From: Takakia lepidozioides
Taxonomy: Eukaryota > Streptophyta > Takakiopsida > Takakiales > Takakiaceae
NCBI GenBank assembly: GCA_030704615.1
Contig: CM060731.1
Span: 31,744,001 to 31,808,000, forward strand
Reading direction: 5' to 3'
Length of the DNA stretch: 64,000 nucleotides
The translations under genes and the position numbers were made by a program. The notes below the pieces were generated by a model that saw nothing but the letters and a program-made list of their open reading frames with translations, was not told the origin of the DNA and did not search any database. This document shows positions 45,020 to 57,200 of this stretch, in pieces; within the stretch, counting starts at the first letter, position 1, and every line of letters starts with the position of its first letter.

Positions 45020-48000
45020 TTATGCTGTGACAACGAAGGCCCTGGACGTGCCAGTAAAATGCTTCACAGCGCCGAAGATGTGCTTGTTCGCACCAAAATG
45101 TCGTATCCTATACACTCCTGGACGAGCGGTGTCTGGAACCTCCCAGACAATTGTGGCGTAGCTATGTGTGCTGTAATGCAAAGGTCGGCTCCAGATAAAC
45201 TTCACACTCCAGTCATCGTCATCATAGGCTGGCTGCCAGACAGCTGCTGCATCAAGGATTTCCACCAATGCAAATGTTCCCTCGGTATAGAGATCGTTGC
45301 GGGGGCACCCTGTGTAGAACACTGCTTGTACTGCGTCCCCAATTCTGTACGAAGAATTCCTAGGAATATCCTGTTTCATGTCCCCAAATTTCACCCCCAG
45401 AGGTGTTCCATCGGCAACAACTCCAGGCAAAAAACCCATCTGCTGGTCAAAGAGGTCTGGAGGTGAAGGGCCTGGAGCGTTCTCGGACCCCTCTGCCAGT
45501 GCTGTGGCCAGTTTCTTAAACTCTTGGATGTATGCACTCAGTGTATGGGGTCCATATAATGTCGATGCCCCCTGCATGCCAGAGTGTGCTTAAGATTTAC
45601 TGTCACAAAACTTGAATAAGATGGTGGTTCTAAGGAATAATCAGCATTTCATATTGGCACGGCTCGCTTGAGATTCCTAGCAGGTGTCTCTCTATACGCA
45701 TGTATAAAAAGGTGAGAGCCAAGTCAACTCTGAACTCACATTTGAAAGGCAACCAAGAATAGCCACATTGAAAGCAAAGAAGAGCTTTCAAGGATGAAAA
45801 CAAACACACCAAGAAAAAAGGCACATAGAAGAAAAAACAAGGAGAGGAAGGAAACCAGAAGGAATACTGTCTCGTAATAGTACAAGCCAAACCAACTAGA
45901 TTTTGTAAACCATAGGGAAATTCGCATATACTCCTTGCTACTCTTTAGATAGGTGCTGGGAAGGGCTTGGGGTAACCGAGAGAGCCCTTTATAGAAATTT
46001 TTGGGTGATCAAGACATGCTAAGGCTAGGCAAAAATTGGTGGAACTGACCCTAGTTTCCAGGAGCTCTTTAAAGAGAAAAATATAATGCACTCATTCGCT
46101 TGGGATCTTAATGACTTTGTCATAGTCCCTGTGGGACGTTTCGATGGAGTAAAAGGGGGGTATCTAGGGGGTAGGGGTACTGAGAAAGAAAGAGAAGAGA
46201 AAGGACCCACTACCATCCCTGCAGACTGAGGGAGTGAGAGACAGAAAGAAACACAGACCTCATATCTTTGGAACTCGTACTCCTCCAAGGTAGTAACATA
46301 CTGGGAGTACGTGTTGGTAAGCCCTGCAAGAATAACCTGTATACCTTGGCCAAACTTCCCATTTCCTTTCTCCAGGAGTGTCATTTTCACTGCTTCTCGC
46401 AGGCGCCGCCCCGCCATGGTCGTGAATTCTGCAATTTGAGGGAAAAGGAACATGTGATCAAATCTGATGAAAGTACTCCCGAGTGGCATTCACACGAAAT
46501 GCCACAGCCTCTCTTCATTGATGACACGCCAGAACAAAGAGAAAATAAGTAATTTAATTTGTTTTGTCAAATCATCTAATACAAAGTCAGATTGTATCAA
46601 AAAAACTAAAAGAGGTCATGATGATTACCTCCAGGCACGGCCAAAATGATGACTTGACCTATTCTTAGAATTTGAATTGGCAGTATTGCCGGCTGCCATC
46701 ACACCAATTTAGGTGTTACACATCCACATTGGGGAATCTGCACCACAATCTTTCCACTACGATGCCTTCTGAACCCCCCTGCTCTCAAATAAAAAGACAG
46801 GCTTTGTCCCTATGGTCCCAGCAATCACTTATGATGCATCCTGCCAGTAAGAGGACAATGTTTTCCCCTCAATAATTCCATTCTTTGATGCACTAACTAC
46901 AGGTTAGGTCGCAGCTCAAGACAACACACCTCTTTAGTCTGATGCCAATCAACTCCCCGTACACCCTTTAATCAGATTCTTGTGCTGAAGTGCAAACACT
47001 AGGAGAGGGCCAGTGAAGCATACCGCCCATGCATATGGAGTAAACATGTCCCCTGTGTCAATCAAAATGGGTTTTGGCTTTTGGCACTCGATTTGTTCTT
47101 GACTCGGAGCTTTGAGTGCCGAACCCACTAATCTCCAGAACAAGTTCCCCTGCAGAAAGATCACATTTGAATGGTGAGAAGTAGTTGAAAATACAAAAGT
47201 ATATCAATAAGCTGTCATGACTTTACCATCATCTCTGATGCAGCTATCGGGCCCACAAAAATTAACCCCCTCCCATGGGAAGGCAATCATAGGAGTGAGT
47301 TGCTATAGCTCTTTAACAGACCATGGTTCCACACTTGCATTATTAAGCTACTTTCTATGGCCTCAAACACACGCAATATTCAAGGGAGTGACCCCTGGTG
47401 TTGCTTACAATCTGAAGCAAAGTCCTGAACAAAAAGGCAACCACTACTGCCAGGGACACTGATGATGCAAGCAGACTTGCTCTAGCTAGTCTCAAACACT
47501 GATGGAGACCCACCAAAGTGATAGAGGGAGAGATTGCAGCTTCACAGATTGTAATTGTTACTGGCTTCTTGGAAATCTAGTTATCTGATCAGCGGTGAAA
47601 AATGAACAGATTGCACAATATAGATGGAGAGAGAGGTCCACATACCTTATTATCACCTTGCGTGAAGGAAAAGGCTCCAGGCCCGTCGGTTGTTCCTGCA
47701 GCAAAACTGAAACCCACAGCTGCAGGACATGTTGTCACTACTTTACCAGATAAACCTGGTGCACTGGGAGGGAGGGTGACATTGACACTTGAGAAGTCAA
47801 TATAGGCTTGTCTGTAGGCTATCTTCCCCATCACCTCCTTTGTTGCAGTCTCAAAAAGATTTATTGCCTTTTGGGATTGCAGTTCAGCTATAATTTTCGT
47901 GCTTGAAAAGTGATCTTCCGGATATCTGGCATCACACGAAATTACTGTTGGTTAGAGACATGTATGCCTCCTTGAAAAGGAACAGACACTACCTTTCTGA

Positions 48001-48171
48001 GGGTAGTGGGACTTACCTTGATATAAACGTTTTTTCGGGCTTTCCAGATATTCTCTAGAAAGCTCTTCACACAAGCATCAATCTGCGGTGTGTGAGTTGC
48101 CCAGCAATTGATACCCAACAGGGCTGGCTTTAGGCTCAGCCTCAAGATTTTCAAAGGTGGGGAATGCAGCC

Positions 48172-48210
<39 letters not shown>

Positions 48211-51200
48211 TACTCATGACATTGTTTGCCGTAGCCTTGTGGCCATAGACCCCGAGTCTAGTTTGGGGGGAACAAAAGGGAACAGATACTACCTTTGGCT
48301 CACTCCAGTGTGGCTTACCTTTATAGAGACAATTAGTTTGGGTTTTCCAGATATCCTCTACAAAGCCCTTCACACAAGCATCAACTTGCTGTGTGTGAGC
48401 TGCCCAGCAAATAGGCCACAACAGGGCCTCAAGATTTTGAAATTTGCTGAACAGAGGTGCAGGGTCAATGTGCTAAGACGTTATTTGCCGTAGCCTTGTG
48501 GCCATTGACCCCGCGCCCAGTTTAAGCAGAACACAAGAGAGAGAGAGTGTGTGTGAGAGAGAGAGTGTGTACTCATAAGACGCTGTTTGCTGTAGCCTTG
48601 TGGCGATTGAGCCCAGCCCAGTTTGACCGGAACACAAAGGGACAGAAACTACCTTTGTAAGGGGCTGACGCCAGTAGTATGACTTAGCTTGGAACAGACA
48701 ACTAATCCAAGGTTTCCAGATTTCCGTTAGAAATTCCTTCACACAAGCATCAATCTGCTGTGTGTGGTTTGCCCAATAATTAGGCCCCAAAAGGGCCTGG
48801 GCTTTTGGCTCAGCCTCGAGATTTCCAAAGTTGGTAAACAGAGGTACAGGAACAGATCCCTTGATGGAATTGAAGAGGCCGTCTCTCTGGTGAGAGTACC
48901 CAGGACATTGAATCAGAAAGTGAATATTGTCTTTGTTGGAAACTAGACCTGTCCTCTACCTCCTAGAGATATTGACAGATAGCTTCTAGCACAAGCAGCA
49001 GTACAAAAACTGACAGCCTAAGCCAACCAAAGAGTTAGTACTAACAAGAAGTGTCAGTCCTAACAAGAATGCTCCTTACTGCAAAAAGAAAAACTTACAA
49101 AAATAGATGCTGGACTTCTCCTCCTCTCTCTGCAATCTACTAGGATAGCACATCCAAAATGCTAGAAGAAGTGCTGGGCATTGCCTCAGCCTTTCCCTTA
49201 AATCCTACATGAGTTCTCTAGAAACTTCTGGTGGCTGGAACCTTTTGGTAGAACTATCCCTAGCCGTCAAAAAACCCTAATAGAACCCTAGCTAACTAAA
49301 TCTGAGTTGACTTCTAACACTCCCACTCAGCGAGGATTGAGGCTTAACCCAATCAGTTCCATGCATCTAGAATGCTTTTCTTTGGATAGAGCCTTTGTGA
49401 GTGCATCAGCTGCCATGTCCTCAGTCCTACAGAAAACCAACTCAATCTCCAAACCAATCATTTCTCTAATGAAATGATGTTTGATATCTATGTGCTTGGT
49501 CCGGGCATGATGAACAGGATTCTTGCTCAGCTCAATGCTGCTCCTGTTATGAGCATGCACTTTCGTTGGCTGTTCTTGACTGAAGCCAAGTTCACCAAGA
49601 AGCCTTCGAATCCAAATGGCTTCTTTAGCTGCATGAGTCAGAGCCATATACTCTGACTCAGTCGAGGATAGAGCAGTGGTCTGCTGTCTTTTGCTGCTCC
49701 AGCTCACAGCACCTCCACTCATTACAAAGCAGTAGGCAGATATGGATCTCCTCTCATCTGTGTCTCCTGCCCAATCTGCATCACTGTATCCTTCTAGTGA
49801 TGCTCCAGTGTCCTGCTTGTTGTAAGTTAGACATGTATCCGCAGTCCCTTTCAAATATCTAATCACCCTCTTGAGTGCTTTCCAATGCTGAGGTCCTGGG
49901 TTGTGCATGAACTTACTAAGCATTCCCACTGCATAGGCAATGTCTGGCCTGGTGCCAATCATTGCATACATCAGAGATCCCATGGCTTGCTGATATGGAA
50001 CCTTAGCCATTTCCTCAATCTCACTTGGAGATTTTGGCTCCATTTCCTTACTCAGCTTGCAGCCGGTTTCCAATGGTGTTGGTGCTGGTTTGCAGTCCTG
50101 CATACCAAACTTCGCAACAACATTCCTGACATACCTCTCTTGGCTCAACTTTATAGTTCTCGCCTTCCTGTCCCTCAGAATCTGAATTCCAAGTAGGTAG
50201 TTCACAGCTCCAAGATCAACCATCTCAAAGGTTTCACTCAAATCATGCTTCTGCCTGCGCATGGTATCCTTGTTGTCGCTGATCAGTAGCAGGTCATCCA
50301 CATAGAGTGCTATTATCATGACACCTGATGTCATGTAGTAAATGCTCTGATCAGCTGTACTCCTTACAAAACCTTGGCCTGTCAAGTAGCTATTGATCTT
50401 CTCATACCATGTCCTCGATGCCTGTTTGAGTCCATATAACGATTTCTTGAGCCGACACACCTTATCACCTTCTTGGAAGCCTTCTGGTTGTTTCATGTAG
50501 ATCTCCTCCTGGAGATCCCCATTCAAGAATGCAGTCTTCGTCCATGTGTTCTATCTCCCAGTCATGCTTCGCTGCCAATGCCAGTAAACATCGGATGGAG
50601 GTGAACTTTGCCACTGGGGCAAAAGTTTCATTGTAGTCAAGCCCTGCAGTCTGTGTGAAGCCTCTGGCCACAAGTCTGGCCTTGTACTTCACTATCTCAT
50701 TGTTGGGTCCTCTTTTCACTTTGAAAACCCACTTGCAATCTACCGCCTTTCTACCACCAGGCAGTGTTACCAGCTCCCAAGTCTGGTTTTTTTTCAGAGA
50801 TTTCATCTCCTCTAGTACAGCTCCCTCCCACTCATTGGCATCATCCCTTGCCAAAGCGTCATTGAGGGTGGCTGGCTCCTCTGCATCATCAAGGGCATGG
50901 AAACAACTTTCCATCTGCCCTATGTCATCCGTAGTCAGACCAGTCAGTCCTTCTGCCACATTAGCTCCAAACCTTTCTGGGGGTTTGCTGATCCTTCCTG
51001 ACCTTCTAGGCCCCCATCCTTGTCAATAGGATCCCGATCTTCAGAATCTTCATCCTCTTCTGGTTTCTTCGCCACCTTCTCCCTTCGAGTGTAAACCTTT
51101 ACTACTGGTTGTTCCCTTTTTTTTTCTCCCACATCAGGGATTATCACAGGAACGGACAGGTCCTTGGGCTTTGTCTCCTTCCCAAGACTATCCTCATCAA

Positions 51201-54200
51201 ACAGGACATCTCTACTCCTGATTGACCTCTTGGTTCTAGGATTGTAGACCTTGTACCCCTTGCATCCCAGATCATACCCAATGAAGATACATCTTTCTGA
51301 CTTGGCATCCAACTTGCTCCTTTGCTCGTCAGGTATCAATGCATAAGCAGCACAACCAAAAACTCTTAGATGCTTCAGGTTTGGCTTCTTCCCACTCCAC
51401 GCCTCCTCTGGAGTCATGTCTTTCAAAGCTCGCGTGGGACTCAAATTTTTCAGATAGGTGGCAGTGCTGATCGCCTCTCCCCAAAACTCTGGTCCAAGGC
51501 CTGAGGTCTGTAGCATACATCTAGCCTTCTCAACCAGTGTTCTGTTTAATCTCTCTGCCACTCCATTCTGGGCTGGACTGTCCCTCGCTGTTACTTGGCT
51601 CTCTATGCCTTTCTCAGCAAGATAGTTTTTGAATTCCTGATTTAGGAATTCCCCCCCACCATCGCTCCTCAGAACCTTGACTTTGAGGTCCAGCTGGTTT
51701 TCTACTTCATGCACATGCTTAAAGACCTGCAGCACTTGACCTTTCTCTCTCAAGGGATATAAGAAAGTCTTTCTACTCATGTCATCAGTGAAGGTGACAA
51801 AGTACCTAGATCCTCCCAGCGATGTTGTCTTCATTGGGCCACACACATCTGTGTGTATCAACTCCAGCCTCTCCTTGGCTCTTGTGGCAGATTCCTTGGG
51901 CATTGATGACTTGTGCTGTTTCCCTTTAGCACTTCTGAAGGGTACAACGGGTAACCTTACTCTCTTTTCTGATAAAGTTGACAGGGATTTCTCCCATCAT
52001 CGTACTTACAGAAAACGTCTTGTTGCCCATCTTTACACTCCTAGGCTGAATGGGTTTCAAGTTGTGAAACAACTCCTTCCTCCCACACATGTGGTTAGTA
52101 GCTCCAGAGTCCAAATACCACTCATCTCCACAGTGTTCTCCTTCAGTAGTCAGCAGGTAGTCTTCATCACGACTGTAAGCTGCATCTGCCATAAACAGGT
52201 GAACTTCACTGTCGTTGCCCATGTCAGCGACATGTGCATGTACAGACTTCCCTTTCCTTGGTCTCCACTTGTCCTTCTTGGACTTGTCAATCTTCACCTT
52301 GCAGTCCTTCTGGAAATGCCCAAATTTGCCGCATCGGAAACATGCTCCATCTTTCTTGATGGAAGTAGCCATCAGGGCATTGTCCATACTTGAGCTACCC
52401 CTAGTCAGCTTGCTTTCTTCCATGATGAGTTGTGAAGTGACATACTTCCAACTCAGTCTACTCTTACCATGAGTAGCCAATGCGGTTTCCACCATGTCAT
52501 AACTCTTTGGCAAGGTGCCAAACAAGGTCATGATCTGAAGTGATTCAGTCATGGGTTCTCCCGCATCAATTATCTCCAGACACGTGGCTTTAACAGTGGC
52601 AATGTGAATGGCTACACTCTCACCTTCTCTCATTCTCAAGTCCATGAGCTGTTTCCATAGGACATATGCTTTCCCCATCGCATCTGCCTCATACACCTCA
52701 CTTAAGGTCTGCCAGACCTCATGAGCAGTTGTAAGATTCCTTACCAGAACTACCAGTTTTGATCTCATGTTTGTGACCAGAGCTGCCATTGCAAGCTCAT
52801 TCTTTTGGATCCATCTCTCCTCCTTCAGGTTATCCTCTGAAGTCTTTTTAGCCACTACTGACCATAGGCTCTTTGAAGAGAGCAGGAGCTGCATCGTGTA
52901 GATCCAACTCTTATAGTTGTTGCCATCCAGTGGCTCAACTGTCCAAGTAGTGCTTGTGGGCCCATAACCTGTTGGAAACTAGACCTGTCCTCTACCTCCT
53001 AGAGATATTGACAGATAGCTTCTAGCACAAGCAGCAGTACAAAAACTGACAGCCTAAGCCAACCAAAGAGTTAGTACTAACAAGAAGTGTCAGTCCTAAC
53101 AAGAATGCTCCTTACTGCAAAAAGAAAAACTTACAAAAGTAGATGCTGGACTTCTCCTCCTCCTCTCTCTGCAATCTACTAGGATAGCACAACCAAAATG
53201 CTAGAAGAAGTGCTGGGCATTGCCTCAGCCTTTCCCTTAAATCCTACATGAGTTCTCTAGAAACTTCTGGTGGCTGGAACCTTCTGGTAGAACTATCCCT
53301 AGCCGTCAAAAAACCCTAACAGAACCCTAGCTAACTAAATCTGAGCTGACTTCTAACAGTCTTCAGGTTGCCCACCCAGCGGGCAATTACAATCCCCGTC
53401 CTCTCTGCATCTGTTTGCTGTTCAAAGGTAGGCTTCCCCCCCTGAGCTTAAATTTCAGTCTAGTGCCGAGAGTGGGTAAACCTTGAGGTCATCCATGATG
53501 GCCTCCCCCATGTCACAGACTGGAAACAATTTCAGGGAAGTTTTCTGCCTAACTTCATTAGAGAATGTACTCATAAGACGTTATTTGCCATAGCCTTGTG
53601 GCCATTAACTTCATTAGATTGTACTCATAAGACGTTGTTTGCCGTAGCCTTGTGGCCATTGACCCCGCGCCCAGTTTGAGCGGGAACAAAAGGGACAGAA
53701 CCTACCTCTGTCAGGGGCTGACGTTGGTAGTAAGACTTACCTTCATATATAGAATTAATCCGGGTTTTCCAGATATCCTCTAGAAATCCCTTCACACAAG
53801 CATCAATCTGCTGTGTGTGATTTGCCCAAAAACTAGTCCTCAGGAGGGCCTGGGCTTTTGGCTCAGCCTCGAGACTTTCAAAGTTGGTAAACAGGGGTAC
53901 AGGCACAATTCCCTTGATAGATTTGAAGAGAGCGTCTCTTTGGTGAGAGAACCCCGGACAGTGTATCAGAAAATGAATACTGTCTTCAGATTGCCCACAC
54001 AACGGGCAATTGCACTCTCCCTTTCCTCTCTGCTTCTGTTTGCTGTTCAAAGGTAGGCTTCCTGCCCTGAGTTTAAATTTCAGTCTAGTGCCGAGAGTGG
54101 GTAGACCCTTGAGGTCATCCAAGATGTCCTCCCCCATGTCACTGACTGGAAACAAGTTCAGGGAAGTTTTCTGCCTAACTTCATTTTCATCAGACAATCT

Positions 54201-57200
54201 CATGGCAACAGACATGGCTTCAGACACTACAGCCTCTAAGTCAGATTTATCCAGCAGGGTCAAGACTTGCGGATCCAGGTGCAGGTCCTTGAGAATCTCT
54301 TCTACTCTCTTCTGCCAGGACTTAGCCTGTTTGACAGGGCGGGTCCTGTTTCCAAGATATAGAGTCGATTAACTTAGGATATCTGGTTTTGGGCATATGT
54401 TGCAGCTGACCCCACCATCTGACCTTGAATTCACCTCGTTGGGAGCTTAAGGACGGAATGCCAAACTCACCCCGAACAGCCACATTGGCTGTTTTGGAGC
54501 ATGCTGACATACACTCCTTAAGCACCCCCACTTGAATGGATTCTAGAGACTTAGCCTGGTTGGAGTTATCAACCCAAATTGCAGATCCGTACTCCAAGGC
54601 AGGTCTAATAACGCGACAAAGCATGGTTTTCTTAACCTCAGAGTTGACCCCTCTGCAGTGGAAAAATTTAGTGAGCCCCAGAGCTTTGCCCTTGCCAGTT
54701 TGAACAACTTTCCGGATATGTGCATCCCAATTACAATTGGAGGAAAACTCAACGCCCAGGTAAGTGTAGGAAGGGAGGACCGGGATCTCTTGGCTACCCC
54801 ACTACCACTTAAGATCACTTCCTCCCTCTCCTCTGTCGTTGAATGCTACCACTGCACATTTGCTGACATTAGCCTCTAACCCCCAAAGATCAAAGTATCT
54901 CTACGCGCAATCAATCAACTCCTGGAGATTGGTTGGAGTCTCCCTATGCCTGCGAAGTCATCCGCAAACATAAGGGCTGGTATGGTGGTATCACCCACCC
55001 TTAACCCAAATCCCTCACTTTCCACATCCTCGAGGAGTTGATTGATGAAAACATTGAAGAGCAGAGGGGAGAGAGTACATCCTTGAGCTACACCTTGGTC
55101 TATGTCAAAGAAGTTGGACTTCTGTCCGTTAACAGTGACACAGCTTTTGGTGTGAGCATACAAGTTGTGGACAACTCTCCACATCTTTCCCTTGATCCCA
55201 CAAGACCAGAGGCGGAACCATAGGCAATCTCTCCACACTGTGTCATAAGCCTTTTTGACATCCAAGAAAAAAACATAAGTGGGTTTCCCTTCTTTTTTCC
55301 TTCCCTGGATAATCTGGCTTAGAGTGAAGATATGATCCACACAGCCCCTGTGAGAGATGTGTGTAACTTCATTAGAGAGAGAGAGAGAGAGATGTGTCAG
55401 AAACCATACGCTGGGCCACGTCCAATGCAGAGTTCATTACGGCCATTGCAGGTGCTGTGGTTGAAGTCACACGGGAGGTCCGTGTCAATGCAAAAAGCTC
55501 CTAACACATTGGGCGTAGTGTCTCCAACATTGCTTTGGCAAAATGCAGCCGTGAAGAGAGGTTTCAGAGGCTCACGGAACATACTTCTCACACGGTGCAA
55601 CATATTGGAAAATTTGGTGGTTGGTTGTCCTCCAAGACTTGTAAGTCTGGCTGCAATAGTGCGAGCTTTTCCCTCTGGTGCATTATAGAATCCATCTGTC
55701 AACCAATCCCAAATTTAGGTCTTAAAATATTTCAATTGAGTTGCTCTCGGCAGCAAAACATGTATCCTAAAATGTCAGAACAAGGTTCAACAGCATGAGT
55801 GAGACGTGCCATTTGTATAATTGCGATGATCGAGATAATACATGATACTCTTCCTGCCCCCTTGAAAGAAGTGTCTTTGGTATGGCTGTTTGAGAATTAT
55901 TTCAAAAGTCTGTTTATGCCAAGACTAAGAAACAAGAATAGGAACTCTGAATTCGGAGTACCAACATCAGACAGGTTAAGTTGCCAAGGCCTGCTAATGT
56001 GCCTATATGAGATAGGAACTTAACCCACAAGGCTTGCACTTAAGAAGATATTAAGTTCACACTTAAGCAAAACTTCAAACAACAACAACACCATGTTGTC
56101 AACACTAGAAATGGCAGGAGCATGAACTAATATACCAACAATGTTGGAGATTCTCCTTCGAGGGTGTTTTGAGGTGCCTTCAAACTGAGCAAACTCAATC
56201 GCTGCAGCATCCTCAACCAATGGATTGTTGTTATCACGCTGCATGTGCCAATCTTCCATGAAACGTGCTGCCGCACCCTTGTTATCGCCGCTGAGTAGTT
56301 CATTCGTGCGATTCATGGATGTTCCATGTACTGGAAACCAGCTGAATGCCCCCACCTCACCCCACTCCGCGTCTACAAACTTCAGCAGCGACATGTTCTT
56401 ATCCACATTATGCACATATTTTGCGCGCTCATCTGCTGGGTTGCACAGATATGCACTGGGGCTCCGGTTTATATTCGCTCCCAATACCTCACCTGTTGGT
56501 GGCAACACCTTTCAGGGAAAACCCCACTGAGACTTCTTAAAGTGAGAAAAAACTTTCACTGGTGAGTGAAAAATGGGAGTCTCAGGTACATAAGGTAAGA
56601 CCGAAAGAAACTTGGAACTTAAAAATACTTATGGTTTGTGGGAGAGGATGTACTCATAAGTTGTTGTTTGCCATAGCCTGGTTTGTGTGTGAGAGAGAGA
56701 ACGAGGGTTAAAATGGAGAGTGGAAGAAGTCATTGCAAAAGAAAAAGGCTCGTTCCTTACCTTCATTAAAAAATATGGATCCAGGTCTTAGATTCTCATG
56801 CGCTTGAATGATGCTTTGCACAATGCCATCTGCCAGTGCATCGAAGGACTGCTGCACAAATCCCATTGAAGTGATGATATAGAGCACATAGTGCAGGTAG
56901 CCCCCAGGGCCTGAGTGCGTGTGAGTGCCACTGATTGCCACATTTTTCTCAGTGTAGAGCCCACCATATCTGCACAATATCCTTATTGCAGAATTTAGTG
57001 GCATTCTTAAATGCGCTAGACAAACAACAGAACAAGTTTTCTGAGAGCTGCTATGCGATGGAAGTCTTACCTCCAGAAGGTGTGTTATGAGCGCGCGGAA
57101 GTATGGGAATTTTGCTGGCAATATTCTGCAGATTGTTTCGAAGTGGTACGATACAAAGTAATAAAACAAGTGACGTTTAGAGATGCGCAACAGTTGAGGG

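Larger units (their letters stand above)
48934..53358 (-). mobile_element. copia-2, recent Copia retrotransposon with 5-bp target duplication
   Basis: 4425 bp with LTRs at 48934-49319 and 52970-53358, flanked by GTCTT (48929-48933 and 53359-53363). By eye the LTRs differ at about six bases and one 3-bp indel, so the insertion is recent. Gag-protease, integrase and RT-RNase H are recognisable, but part of the protease and the pre-integrase domain are deleted between 51926 and 51903, and two bases are missing near 50536 in RT. It sits in a LINE-B fragment inside ceramidase intron 4, on the same strand as the gene. Confidence 0.95.
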
